From positions 56,019,790-56,083,789 of the forward strand of contig CM055095.1 in assembly GCA_029204225.1 (NCBI GenBank): a DNA stretch of 64,000 nt, written 5' to 3'. Both the position numbers and the translations under genes were made by a program. Below are positions 1 through 11,635 of this stretch, piece after piece (position 1 is the stretch's first letter; every line of letters starts with the position of its first letter). The notes under the pieces are model-generated. The model saw only the letters and a program-made list of their open reading frames with translations, was not told the DNA's origin and did not search any database. Source of the DNA: Diphasiastrum complanatum. Taxonomy: Eukaryota; Streptophyta; Lycopodiopsida; Lycopodiales; Lycopodiaceae.

Positions 1-264
1 AGGACCTGTTCATCAGTCAGCTCAATCTCCTTATGATAAGTTAGAGCATGTTGCCAAGGGACTAGATCATCGTCCACTGGGTTCTCAATAGGCTCCGCTG
101 ACAGCCATGCTATGTTTATCATATTCACCTCAGATGTGATTGGTGTGTCCATGGTGTAACATTTGGGTGAAGATGTACTAGGTTCTGGATATGATTCATA
201 TTGATATGCTTGGCAGTCAATAGTTGCTAATTCATCTGTCCATATCACGACATCCATTTCTGAA

Positions 265-999
265 TCATAGTGACCTCCCTTGGCTGGCCTTGGGGCGATC
301 AATCGTGTGATCTATCGTGGATGATCCGTCATCAGCTTTGGGTGCAGTAGGTTTCACCGCCCATGTGGTTGGATCAACCTTTACAGCCTGTTCTCTGTTC
401 TCAAAGGTGAGTTTTCCCATACCCCAGTTGTGTACTACTTGCGCAGTCCTCAACCATGGTCTTCCCAGTAAAACACGGTATGCAGATGGAGATTCGAGTA
501 TATCCATGACTACAAAAGTAATCACAAACTGCATGCCTGCTATCTTTACAGGGATATCGACAACTACATCTTTTGGTTTCACATAGGATTGATCTGTCAG
601 CTTGATGGCGAATCTTGCTGGCTTCAACCCTTGCAAATCCCATTTTTCATATAAAGTAGTGGAGATCAAATTGACACCCGATCCTCCATTTACCACTGCT
701 TCCTCATCCTCGTATCTCTTGTGTTTGATGGGCAAAGTGATGTTGTGTTCCTCACTTTCCCATGCTGCTTCGATGTGGACGTTACTTGTTTCTTCATAGC
801 CCGTACAATATATGGGCTTAGGCGCTACTGGCTCCTCATCCGCTTTGGCCCATTCATCTAGAAGGCTTGTCGCTTGTGGTGCAATCCGCTGTAGTTCTCC
901 GAGTGGTAAACTAACACGACTTGACAATAAAAGTGTGAGCCTTTCAGTGCGTGGTTCCTCGGGCTCCACCATGTGAAAAGGTGGTTCATGTTGGTGCAA
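265..999 (-). pseudogene. Retropepsin-type protease domain of the gypsy element, catalytic Asp changed
   Basis: This 244-codon reading frame has the two hallmarks of a retroviral-type aspartic protease. One is a flap/active-site segment reading VVNGGSGVNLIS, where family members have D-G/S/T-G. The other, about 70 residues later, is YRVLLGRPWL, the conserved hydrophobic-LLGRPW motif before the C-terminal strand. In the element, the protease would cut the Gag-Pol polyprotein. The catalytic Asp is replaced by Asn, so this copy should be inactive. The frame follows gag on the same strand and ends near the left edge, where RT would be expected next. The tail after the LLGRPW segment is low complexity and linker-like. 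Confidence 0.75.
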
Positions 1000-1113
1000 C
1001 CGATCATTTTGATCAGTGCGCAGTGGTGAGCCCGCTTGCGGTTCTCGTTCGATGCCAACTGGAGGTTCCGTGGGATTAACTCTTTCTTGCTCTTTTTCCT
1101 CCGCTTGTGCTTT

Positions 1114-2784
1114 CTATACCCAGTGTCTTATTTTCTGGTACTGTTTTCTTTTTTCCCTCACATTCGGATATGGCGCTGAAGTTGAGGGTTGGTCATCAGT
1201 GACCGATGGTGTTGGTGAGGGAGCCACTTCCTTCCTCTTCTGCGCTCCGGTAACAGCTAAAACAGGAGCATGGAGTTGGTGTCTTCCTGATGGCATCCTT
1301 GTTGGAACTGCTAATTGTTGTATTGCAATGAAGTTAAGAGGTGCACCGATTCCAGGTTTAAATGGACAATTCTTGAAACAGTGTCCATAACCAAATTCTC
1401 GACAAAAGGATGTATATTGTCCTGTGTAGACACATTCCGCAAATTCTGTGTCCTTCGCCGCATCCGTAGCAGTCGTAATTTCTTTTGCCTTGACGTTGAG
1501 TTTGAGCTGCATAGGCCGCAACATATTCATTTATGGCAGGATCCATAAATGGTTCATCTAGTTCGTACCATTGCTGCTGCTCAGGTTGAGGTGGCATTTG
1601 CATCTCTAGTTCCGCTGCTGTCAGGTTTACATGGGCCACTTGTTGATTGGTTGGCCCTGGTGGTGCAGGTAAGGCCATACGCTGTTGTTGATTTGGTGTG
1701 CCGTACCTTGGTGCCGCGTTGGGTGCCCCTTGATGGTAGGGATAAGAAGTCTGATAAGGACTTCTCTTCTGTTGAACAATCCGAGGGTTGAATGGACAAA
1801 ATGCCGTATCGTGCGATGTTGCATTGCACAGATAGCAGAATCTATGTGTCAGTCTCACATTTTGCTTTAGGACTGGACACTCGTTCGTTGTATGGTTTTG
1901 CGTGCACACTGAACACCATACATTTTCCCGTCTTGGATACTACAGCTGCTTTGGTTTCAGTTGATGTGGCGTTACTGCTACAGCTCCCTGTAAGGCCTTC
2001 AGTTTCTGGTCAAACTACGCCGTAAGTTGCTCCATCTGCTGTTTGTGTAATTTCGTCATTTGCTCCAACAGCAGTTCTATGGATAGAGCAGATACGGTTG
2101 ATTATGATGATGCGATTGAAGGAGTACGAGTGTGGGTGGATGGATATTCGTCGTTAGATCCCTCACCCTCTCCCCTGATGGCATCTTCTATAGCTTCTTG
2201 TAGAGTAGCGTACTGCTCTCGTCGTTTCAGTTCTCTTCTAATGCTTCGTGGTAGTCCGGCTAGGAACCACATGATCACCGCATGATCGGGAGTTAGGGCT
2301 ACACTGCACTCGGATCGTAGGTGTTTGACCCGTTCAATATAGTCCCTGACCCTTTCTTGTTTTCCCATCCTAACCTTGCTCAGCAGGAGAAACGGGTCTT
2401 CCACGAACTTTCTTGGTTTAAAACGCGTAATGAGAGCCGCTTTAATCGCTTCCCAGGTGGATTTTTCTTCCTCTGACAGGTTAAAAACCAATCCTGAGCC
2501 ACTACCAATAAGGACATGGGGAACAACATCAGCTTCTCCGCAGGTGTCCGTTCGCCGTAGATTTCACAAGCTTGCTCGTAGATCTGGAGGAATCGGATGG
2601 GATCTGATAATCCGTCATATTTTGGTATTTCCATTTGTGGTGCTCTCCGGACTGCTAATCCGGTTCGGCCCATTGAATCCATTGGTACTGGTTCCGGTTC
2701 TGCCTCTTGTTGCACGGCTGCTAATCTGGGAAGGTGTGGTGCTTGATTTGCTATCCTTCGTGCTATTGATCGTCCTGATCTCAT
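1114..2784 (-). pseudogene. gag of the gypsy element (capsid plus zinc knuckles), frameshifted
   Basis: The N-terminal part (2784 to about 2480) contains KYDGLSDPIRFL and AQDWF, typical of the plant gypsy retrotransposon gag domain. A frameshift near 2480 moves the rest into another frame (2491-2102), with ALITRFKPRKF, RDYIERVKHLRSEC and IMWFLAGLPRSIRRELK. After an in-frame stop near 2101, a third segment (about 1960-1360) carries zinc knuckles: CSVCTQNHTTNEC (CX2CX3HX4C), CYLCNATSHDTAFC (CX2CX4HX4C) and a broken C-G-C-G-E-G-H segment. A last frame reaches 1114. Gag packages the element RNA. The same signature residues recur in the plus-strand gag at 18785-20040, so the two elements are related. 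Confidence 0.8.
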
Positions 2785-2997
2785 ATTTATCCGATGGTGG
2801 ATTCCAAAGTGATTGGATCTTGCTTATACAATAGGATGCAGTCTGGATCTCAAGGATCTGATTGATCTGATCGGCCGGAAGTGAATTTTAGGCCTTTTTC
2901 GGTGGTTTTTCCTTGATAACTTTTTATTCCATGCACTGATTGACCTGAGATTTTGACAGTAGCTGGATCTGATATAGATCTTTCCACTGATCTGGTC

Positions 2998-3738
2998 TGC
3001 GAGGGTTCTCTTGTGCAAGGGTTGGCTATGCGAGGGTTCTTTAGCTGTTTTTGCAGATAAAAAACCTGATATCTCTTAGATTTTTGGGAAGTAACTCTCG
3101 CAAGACTTAAAGTAGCTGGATCTGGGTCGGATCTCACTATAGAATTCTCTGTGAGAGTTAACTCTTGCAAGAAGTGAAAATTTTACCGTTTACGAGGGTT
3201 CAAGACCACTTTTTTGGCTTGATCTTCACCAAATCTCAAAACTAACTCTCGCAGGCTTCATCACTGATGGAAATGATCATTCTGAATCGATTGAGAGGGT
3301 CTGCGAGAGTTCTTACTAGAAGGATTTGCTGGATCTTCACCTTTTAGTGATTTTTTAGCACTTAAACCCAATTTTCTGATCACTGGAATCAAAATAACTC
3401 TCGCAAGCTCTTATGTGTCCTGGTCTCACTGAGATGGAACTTCAGAATCCTCTGCGAGAGTTCTTGCCCACTGGAACTGAAAATTTTGGTGTACTGCGAG
3501 GGTTCACTAGTACTTTCTAGACCTTTTTTTACTGGGAACTCTCGCATAGACACTTAGACATCAAACTAACTCTCACAAGCTTCTGTGTGTCCTGGTCTCA
3601 CTGAGATGGAACTTCAGAGGGCTCTGCAAGAGTTCTTATGAAGATTTGAATTTTTTTGGATTTTTTCAAGGGTTTTTTGAATTTTTTTTTTATGATTTTT
3701 CTCTGATTTTTACAATCGGCTTGGAGCTAACTCTCGCA
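2998..3738. repeat. Dispersed short inverted-motif array in the gypsy leader (TGCGAGRGTTC / AACTCTCGCA)
   Basis: Within about 740 bases of non-coding leader there are roughly 16 copies of a 10-11 base motif in both orientations. TGCGAGGGTTC or TGCGAGAGTTC (with variants) lies near 2998, 3013, 3029, 3191, 3302, 3453, 3496 and 3625. The complement AACTCTCGCA (with variants) lies near 3093, 3160, 3244, 3396, 3537, 3568 and 3729. At 3151-3169 a forward and a reverse copy abut and form an almost perfect palindrome. Spacing is irregular, so this is not a simple tandem repeat. Role unknown; hairpins in the genomic RNA are the obvious possibility. Confidence 0.85.
3396..3635. repeat. Duplicated leader segment of about 70 bp
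   Basis: Segments 3396-3463 and 3568-3635 are diverged direct copies. Each starts with an AACTCTCGCA-type motif, passes through TGTGTCCTGGTCTCACTGAG and ends in the opposite-orientation TGCGAGAGTTC-type motif. The duplicated unit is therefore a complete inverted-motif pair with its spacer, which suggests that the pair is the unit that multiplies. Confidence 0.85.
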
Positions 3739-4088
3739 GGCTTTTTTGCAGGTCTGGGACAGTACCCTGGAGCTGCTGCCAGTCATGCAAGTGTTAATTC
3801 CCATTGGTTCTGGAGATATAAAAATTTGATGAGATTTTAGGCTCTTTTTCCCTCCAAAATTGCAGATTGGTGTGTTTTTTGGGTTTTTTGGCTGGTTGGT
3901 TTGGGTTTCAAGCCCTTAGAGGCTGTTCAAGGCCTCCTCTACCCTCTCACCCCTCCTCCGCTAGTTGTGAACAGTTCAAACACAAAAAAATACAGAAAAC
4001 TAACTCTACACCCCAAAAATCTACCTAAAACTGCTCTAAAAAGCAAGAAAATAGCTAAAATGCAGCTAAACTAGTTAGTGGAAACCTA

Positions 4089-4106
4089 TCCCCAGCAACA
4101 GCGCCA
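4089..4106 (-). other. Primer binding site, tRNA-Asp type
   Basis: The minus strand reads TGGCGCTGTTGCTGGGGA, starting one base inside the LTR end. It differs by two transitions from the complement of the plant tRNA-Asp 3' end used by several plant gypsy lineages. Its position directly after the LTR CA end supports both the primer site and the LTR boundary. Confidence 0.85.
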
Positions 4107-4107
4107 C

Positions 4108-4911
4108 TGTAGGGTCGAAGATCTTGCGTAGTATAGCCCTCCCGCCTGTCAACAAAGGTTAGATCACTGGATAGGTACCTAACTATGCATAGATGCTAAT
4201 TTAGTTAGTTTCCTACTTTTCCCCTAACTCTATTCACCACTAACACTACTCTCCCTTAACTCTACTCCTCTACACTAACATTCATCATGTTTTGGGTGAA
4301 GGAAAGGGATAGAAAAGGAGAGGAAGAGAGAAGAGAAGAGAGAGAGATGAGATGGAGGTTAGCTCAAATGCTCAATGTCATTGCTTATGGAAAAACCTTA
4401 ACTAGCATAACCAAAAAGCATGAGAAATGAAAATAACAAGCAAGCACAACAATAGCATAAATTGATTAGCAAATGAGGGTGCTTGAGCTCTCAAAATGGT
4501 AGAATCTCCTCCTCTCTATTAAGCATCCAAATAGTGTACAAATGGTGCTTTTTTATGAAATGGGGAAGGCCTTTGCCCCTCAATCCTATTGGCTAATATT
4601 CACATTGATCCTATCCATTCATCTTGGACCCAACTTGATCCAAGGGTCCACAAAAAGTACATTGGAAATCACAAGATTCATGTGAGTCCAAAATTGGACC
4701 CAACTCTAAAAAGTAAACTCTAACTTTAAAATTGACTTTGGGCCTCAAGTTTTATTTTGATTATAAAGGCCCTAGTATGTTTTATTTTATTTACACTTTG
4801 GCTTGCGTGCTCATTGGGCCATGGGCTTATACGCGTAGGATACCATGCCCTCGCAACACATTTTATTGGACGATTTTATTTATTTACACTTTGTTGGGAA
4901 TACCCCCAACA
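4108..4911 (-). mobile_element. 5' LTR of the gypsy element (about 804 bp)
   Basis: On the minus strand the LTR starts TGTTGGGGGTATTCCC (plus position 4911 downwards) and ends CTACA at 4108, giving the standard TG...CA ends, with the primer binding site one base further in. The first 20 bases form an imperfect palindrome. The flanking five bases 4912-4916 (TAACT) would be one copy of the target-site duplication; the partner lies outside the window. Confidence 0.75.
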
Positions 4912-6009
4912 TAACTTGAAGTCATTGAAGACTTGGCCATCTTCAAGGACTTCCGCAAAACTTGCATTTGGAACAAGTCTGCAAATTTACATTACCTTTT
5001 TAACAGTCTGCAGAAATACACTAAGTGTCGCACAGTTCGCATTTTTTGCACTTTCCCAAAAACTGTGACACTTCTCTTCGACTTGTCTATTTTGAACGAG
5101 GAACGTTGCCAACCACTTCCCGAAATTTGCGAAGTGAAAGAATTTGTGACGTCCTCGTCCGTGTCAACAATCTTGATTTGTTGACCGTATATACTATGTG
5201 TAGTTATCACAAAAGCCATATACTTCCAAGTACAACGGCTTTCCTAATTAGGTGACAAACATTCAATCTACTTAATACATGGATAAAATCTATAAATAGA
5301 TCATCCAAGCACAGATTATTGGTTGCTCCATCCATGAGACGTATTATTTGAGCCTCTTAGTTACGTCGTCAATTTTTTGGTTGTAATTGCTATTTGTATT
5401 GTGCTTCAATGTAATATAGCAGCAGCAGCTTTTCTATCTGTGTATAATGTAGATGAATGCTGGTTGTAATTGAATGCACTTCATCGCTATTTGATCGCAC
5501 TTGTTTACTCACTCTGATCAGAACACGGACGTCTACGACTCCTCAGTTTCTGATCAGACGATGGCTGTCTTTGACGCCTGAGGAACTTGCAATATCATAC
5601 TGCTATTTCAAAACCAAACTTCACATTGAATCTGATTTCCAGTAATACCACACACAAATCATTTCTAATCTCTTCGGTGGATTGTACTCTTGTTTTTTAG
5701 AGTATGAATTGATTTTTAAGATCCTGTTGGGCAATTAGAACACTTAAAACTGTGATTACATTTACCATAAGCCTTCTATTAGACTATATTTGCATCTAGC
5801 AGCTGATTGTAATGGGAGAGCTGTTCTGCAATATTCCTGCTATCTTCTCCGTTCGCGTTCTTCTATCTCCCTTGCCCTATCATGCCTTCCCAGGCGTTTG
5901 AGTATATCAGATACAACGGAGGGCTTCACGCCGAAGAATCGTATCCATACACAACAAAAGATATGTGAGTTGTGCGAGATATGTGAGATATTCGAGATGC
6001 GAGATGTGC

Positions 6010-6012
<3 letters not shown>
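4912..6012. other. Non-coding stretch, no gene recognised
   Basis: There is no reading frame with recognisable domains. A TATAAATA box at 5291-5298 and AT-rich sequence after it could be a decayed LTR promoter, but I found no matching LTR partner. The rest is unassigned. Confidence 0.5.
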
Positions 6013-6089
<77 letters not shown>

Positions 6090-6107
6090 GCACGCACGCA
6101 CGCACAC
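6013..6107. repeat. Compound microsatellite (TC)n(AC)n(GCAC)n
   Basis: About 35 bases of TC repeat pass directly into AC repeat and then into GCAC repeat. The long overlapping reading frames here on both strands (Ser-Leu, Thr-His, Arg-Glu, Cys-Val runs) come from the repeat and are not genes. Confidence 0.97.
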
Positions 6108-6569
6108 TTCGGCCACGTACATACACACACATACATCGACCACCCGTCAACACCATCGACATTCTTTCTAAACCATCGGCCACCATCCTAATCATCGGCC
6201 ATCACCCAAATCGCCACCCCCCGCATGTCATCGACGGGCACACTTCGCTAGTCTATATTAATTAAAACAATAGTGCTTCACGAGAGAGAGAAAGAGAGAG
6301 ATCTATGGTAGAAGCTCGAGATACATGAATGCAGGCAGCAGGATAGGGTGCACACACAACCAACGGAAGCTTTCACAGAATCGGGTGTCGTGTCTTCCAG
6401 CAACGACCTCACATTTAAGCTCCATCCTCTGGTGATTGTAAAATGTTGATTCTTGCTTGTCTACTACCTATGACAACATTGGTATGTATAGGAGCCATTT
6501 AGATGATAATTTAGGCTCATTTCGGCTCTCTCAGAATGGCAAATGTCCCTTTTCTATTTCTCAAAAACG

Positions 6570-7115
6570 AGGATCCGGATGCAGTCAAACAATGTCACGT
6601 TTATTCTTCTCCTAAAAGCATGTGCCAGCCTAGCGGCCCTGGAACAGGGTAAACAGCTCCACTCCAAGATCATAAAAAGAGGCTTTACGGTTGAAGGTGG
6701 TTGTACGGAACACCCTTGTTGACATGTATGCAAAATGCGGGTGCCCGTTAGCTGTTCGACAACATGAGTGAACGAAATGTGGTTTCATGGAATGCGATGA
6801 TTGTGGGATATACACAGAATGGGCTTGCCCATGAGGCCCTTGCTCTGTTTGAGCAAATGCAGGTTGTTGACATGTATGCAAAATGCGGGTGCACAGAGGA
6901 CGCTCGTTAGCTGTTCGACAACATGAGTGAACGAAATGTGGTTTCATGGAATGCGATGATTGCAAGACATGCACAGAATGGGCTTGCCCATGGGGCCCTT
7001 GCTTTCTTTGAGCAAATGCAGGGAGAAGGCACGAAACCTGACGAGGTCACATATATTAGTGTTCTGTCTACATGTGCCCATTCTGGCCTAGGAAACGAGG
7101 ATGCGTTGCTTTCCA
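6570..7115 (+). pseudogene. PLS-type pentatricopeptide repeat (PPR) gene fragment
   Basis: Across several frames the sequence encodes canonical plant PPR text: [67 protein letters not shown] and KPDEVTYISVLSTCAHSGL. These are L, S and P motifs of organelle RNA-binding PPR proteins, which act in RNA editing or processing. Only about three motifs remain. The frame is broken by small indels and an in-frame stop (GCTCGTTAG near 6902), and no start codon or C-terminal E/DYW domain is present. It is therefore a fragment, possibly a decayed retro- or segmental copy. It lies about 2.7 kb from the cystatin gene, with no sign of functional linkage. Confidence 0.85.
6715..7020 (+). repeat. Tandem duplication inside the PPR fragment (about 150 bp unit)
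   Basis: The block starting GTTGACATGTATGCAAAATG occurs at about 6717 and again at about 6867. Both copies run through the VVSWNAMI coding segment to GAGCAAATGCAG. The first copy has lost about 12 bases (ACAGAGGACGCT) before CGTTAGCTGTTCGAC. Copies differ at few other sites, so the duplication seems more recent than the decay of the gene. Confidence 0.85.
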
Positions 7116-7122
7116 GGTACAT

Positions 7123-9850
7123 AAGATAATTTTTATTATGAACGCTGATTTTTGCTTCCTGATATCCATGCCAACAGCGAAGTCATAAATATTTGTAAAT
7201 GCATGAGGTGAGTCGTGACTTTTATTGGGACATATTTCATCTTTGGCAACAACAAAATACACCTATCTGTACCTCAGGATTTTGTGCAATTTCCATCAAC
7301 AATAATTGAAGCGGTTTTACAATTTGGCCCTCTTATTTTTAGGTTGCTCGTGTTTTTGCGGGCTTTGAGTTTCAGATGCATCGTTGTGCATTTCAGTATC
7401 GTATTGATTGAATTAAAATCAAGCAAGGAACAAAAACAATAGAGACAGAGATAAAATATTTCGTAGAATATTTCACATATTGAATTGTAGAGTGTCTATT
7501 CATCATCTATAAGGGACTAATATGAAGCCATGGGCAGTTTCTTATGTCCATATGCACGCAATATTTTCACAACCGTTTGCAAGTTAACATTTCTACTTCA
7601 TAGATCAGAGAATTTGACCTTGCAAAAAGGTGTTGTTAGATTTGAGCATTTGTGGCTTTCATTGCCATTTGGAACCTTCGAGCTCACATTTAAAGGTGAA
7701 TTCACATTTACATCTTATTGAAGTTAAATTTTAAGAATGACATAAAAGCTTCAAGTTTAGTGGCCCTCCCCTGTAGTGGGATGTTGGAGATACCTTTCCC
7801 TCTCATTGAGATTGGAGCTTTAGCGGAAAAGGTCATCCAAGAGGACAAAAATAATTATTTGAAGTGACATTTACTTGGTTTGGCTTGCCTCAAGGGCATA
7901 GAGAAAGATGATGTTGGAAATATGGTGATTTATACCATACAAACACAACTTTTTTCCTATATGTGTCCTTGTGTGGTAGCTCTTGGGGCTTTTCATGAAT
8001 GTCTTCATGGTGATTCTAGCTTGATATGGGTACATTATTTTCATCAAAAGGAACAATGTTCTTTATAATGCAAGCCTCGGGCTGAAATGCACACATGCAT
8101 TTATGCCTATGCGCATGGGGCTGTACTTCACCTGTGCCAATACGTCGAGTCCCCTTGCCTGCGCCATCTCGGATGGCCTGTTGGAAAGTTCAGCAGAAAA
8201 GCAACTCAGCAATGGAAATATACATGATAAAACAGAGTTCCAAAGAATCACGATTTGAACTTTCTTGAAACTGTTCAGATCAATTCAAATCAAGTTTCTG
8301 AAATGCCAAAATTTGTATTGTTTTCTCAAATTTTGAAAATCTATATATTTCTTTTAAGTGGTTTGTTGGGAGCTTTGTTCAAACTTGTAAAAAAATTTTG
8401 AGTATTGTATATCTGTCTTTTGAGACTACTGCATGGATACAAGGCTCAATTCCTTTTACAAGTAAAATTCTGTAGCTTACTCAAAGCCTAATTATTACCT
8501 TTGTCAAGAACAATCACATATCATTGGAGCATCTATCTGTCTCAATTTTGGTTTAAAAATCAAGATATTGCATAGCGAGAATGATAGTTCTCAAATAGGC
8601 TATCTGAAATCACTAATTTTTATACACGTTGCAAAGGTGCTAGGTAAGACAAACAAGGAGACAGATTGCCATATCAATTTCTTGAAGTTTTGTCACTAGA
8701 AGTTTAAACGATGGGTCAAAAAGCAGTGGACTCCCTAGAAATTTAAATTCGGGGCTCTAAATCTATGTATTGAATTTGTCTCGAGTCAAACTATTTAGAG
8801 AATTACGTAGGATTGGGGCCTAGCATTTATTTATGAAATGTAGCAAATTTTAGCAGTCTTCATTTGAGAAACAAGGACTTCTGAGTAGTACACGAGAAGG
8901 GATCATAATAAGAAATCATTGACAAGATAGGCACTTTTGTATTTCGCGGGACCCTTTTTTTTTCAAAACTCTGGCCGCTCGGGGTTGTGGGAGGGAGCCA
9001 AAGAGGTCCTTATGCTATTCCCCTGCCCATAAAGTAGGCCTTTGTTCTACAGTAGTACCTGATTGTTACAACTAAACAGGCACTTGCAGATCTACATGCG
9101 CTGTTCTATTTTCGGCAGCTGCTAAATTCATCTCCTATTTTTCTTATACCAGAAGTCAAATATCAACAGGTATCATCAATGGTAAATGCCATACAAGTTG
9201 ATTCAAATCAAAAACAAAATTTCTATTTCGAATCTAATTAAGGAGACAACTTGAAAAAAAACTCAATTTCTGAACCAAAAGTCCAAATTTTCAGAATTAA
9301 TTCAAAAAGTTTTGAGTCTCGATAATTTGGAACTACGTTACAAACTCTTGAGGTTGTGCTCCACATTAGCACTTTATGACAGGTTATTACGTTATTACCA
9401 ATTGGGGTCTGTTTTAATATTTGGAACCCCTGTTGCAATCGATGAATAGTGGACACCTTGATCTTACACACAATCTATTATTTATATTTCATTATAATAC
9501 ATGTGCACCTTAAGAACTTGTTGATGAATCCTTCATGAACATGCATTACTAGATGACATGGCTTGAAAACGTGTGCTTCTCTTTGATAATTGACGAAAGA
9601 CAGTGAGCTTCAGCAATAATAAGGTTCACTTAGACATCCAACCACAAAGGTGGCTGGCTAGATACATGAGACACTAAACCAATCCATAGTAAATCTAAGC
9701 AGTAATGAATGAAAACTTCTCATGGAAACAAAGTTAAATGACGAGTGTGCTACACCTACCAATCGACTGGGTATGGCTTATAGCAGGTGCACATACTTAA
9801 CAGAGGGTAAACTTGTTCCTAGGGGACAAACGTTGAAGAATTCATAAGTC
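7123..9850. other. Non-coding stretch between the PPR fragment and the cystatin gene
   Basis: AT-rich sequence with only short open frames and no recognisable domain, LTR end or RNA gene. I see nothing to annotate. Confidence 0.6.
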
Positions 9851-11364
9851 CTACTGTGGTTGGGCATGGCCCACATTCCAGTGTCCATCGGCAGTCCTAT
9901 GCACCTCAGCCTTCACATGCTCTTCACGAGTACCTCTTTTTACCTTCAATAACAACTGAAAGTTTGTCTTCTCTCCAGTCACCTGCAAATCATGACATTT
10001 CTCAGCATTGAGCATGTATCCATGGAACTTCAACGTAAGTTTCACTGAATAACATAAACGTGTATCTCTTCGTCACAAGCACACACGAGTAATACTTTGA
10101 AGTACTCTTTTCTAAACGAAACCGTGAAGGTGTCGGCATCTAATTAATTAGATTGCTTAAATGCCCATCTATTGAGGGATTATTAGAAGACCTCCGCAAG
10201 GGCAGAAACCACATCTTGAAGCTCGTAAGGGAAGAGAGAGTTTGATCTTTGCTGGAGACCCTTGAGGGCTTGCTCCGCTGCCTCCTTCACAACAGGATCA
10301 TCACAAGGAACCTCCCTTAATCCCTGATCACCTTCATTTACTGAATGATGCCCATCTGTTTTTTGCAAAAGCCAGTTTTAATCATTTTTCCGATCTGTAA
10401 CTCAGTCAGCATCCCATAAAATTGTGCTTCAAACGAATAAACTTGAAAATTTTCAACCTATTTTTAAAGCTGATACATTATACTATAGAACTTCTGAGCA
10501 TATGGCGGAGTATGGAAACAGGTCGTTCACAAAACCTCGTCTGACTCCAAGGTCGGCATGAGTAACTGCAGAATGAGATGCAAGTTTAAACTCTTCAAGT
10601 GTCTTATGCTGCTCCCATGGCTTTGCCCACACCTTCGCTTCATATAATTTCGGCTGATCTTCAGATAGAACCTCAATCGTTAAGTGATACATGGTGCCTG
10701 CTACCACCTGTTTCTTTGCTGACACCACTCGTACATATGAGACGTTTTCTACTGAATTCTGCAAATACGAGGAAAAATCATTATATTTCAGAAAGCTTGA
10801 CCAATTCTTAACAAAGAGCCGGAATGACTGTGCAAAACAACATAAATTGCCTTTCTCAAGGTAAGCATAAAAAATTCTCTAAGCTTCGCTTTTCTAAGTA
10901 AAAAATTGATTGGAACTTGGTTTTACAGAGTTATAACGTCGACCATGCCAAAAACCTAGATGAATTTAATGAGAAACACATTATCACGAAACATTTTGAA
11001 AAAGAAAAATCTTCTCAAGATGTACATAAGCTGTAACTACAAAAACTAGTGCTACGTTACTGGAATCTCTGCTCAAGATCCTAGTACTGCATTACACAAA
11101 ATAAAGAACCATCCAAAAGTACAGAGGGAAAGAAGAAAACAAGAGACAAACCTGGCGTCCATTATACTCATCAACAGCAAATTTAGCGATGTCCTCAATT
11201 TCAAGACTGTTTTCTTCTCCGTCTGCTTGAAACTTGCCTCCCAGTAAAGAAGCCATATCTTCTTTGACGTCTGATTTACCTGACAACAAATGCTTTTCGG
11301 CTCTAAACAAACCAAGGATCAAAGCCAAGAGCGCCAATCCACACCACCAACGCCACCCCAGCAT
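9851..11364 (-). CDS. Phytocystatin with C-terminal legumain-inhibitor-type extension (4 exons)
   Basis: Exons on the minus strand are 11364-11152, 10758-10536, 10355-10192 and 9982-9851. All introns have GT-AG ends, the phases fit, and they give 243 aa. The start is the first ATG (11364), followed by a signal peptide (MLGWRWWCGLALLALILGL). Domain 1 has the N-terminal GG, the plant LARFAV-like signature IAKFAVDEYN, the QVVAG loop that blocks papain-like cysteine proteases, and the conserved Trp in KVWAKPWEQ. Domain 2 carries DDPVVKEAAEQALKGLQQ followed by RSNSLFPYEL; the SNSL tetrapeptide is the known legumain (vacuolar processing enzyme) contact in bipartite plant cystatins. The secreted or vacuolar location is inferred from the signal peptide. 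The likely role is control of endogenous cysteine proteases or defence. All key motifs are intact and no lesion is seen. Confidence 0.93.
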
Positions 11365-11635
11365 CCCTTTTATAACAACCACCAACCTCTGTCAGAAAAG
11401 GAAGCGATGGATCGATGCATCGATGGATGAAGCGAGGGATCGCTGGATCGATGAGAAGACGATGAGGAAAAGACGAAGGAAATCTCTGACGAGGACGATA
11501 TCACGAAACTTTTGCGCTTAAGTTTTGGGCCTGCAACTTGACGGTTGACGGGCAGTCGCGGGACAGCACTGAAGTGGGAGACAGGTGGAGGTTCGAGCAT
11601 TGAGAAGCTGCCACATGGAATGGCGTCATTGGCTT

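Larger units (their letters stand above)
1..4911 (-). mobile_element. Ty3/gypsy-type LTR retrotransposon, partial (runs off the left edge)
   Basis: Read on the minus strand, the order is 5' LTR (4108-4911), tRNA-Asp-type primer binding site (4089-4106), a leader of about 1.3 kb, gag (about 2784-1114), then an aspartic protease domain (999-265). RT, RNase H, integrase and the 3' LTR would lie left of the window. The gag and protease are broken by frameshifts and a changed catalytic residue, so this copy is decayed. The tRNA-Asp-like primer site and long leader are typical of plant non-chromovirus gypsy lineages (Tat/Athila-like); the lineage is inferred, as RT is not visible. Bases 1-264 carry no separate feature that I recognise. 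Confidence 0.85.

Noticed and set aside
317-799. Plus-strand open frames over the protease region
   Set aside because: Shadows of the minus-strand retropepsin frame, which carries recognisable motifs.
2998-3738. Possible CRISPR-like array
   Set aside because: The motifs are too short, lie in both orientations at irregular spacing, and sit in a plant retroelement leader.
5790-6191. Overlapping long open frames on both strands
   Set aside because: They are generated by the TC/AC/GCAC microsatellite and have no domain outside it.
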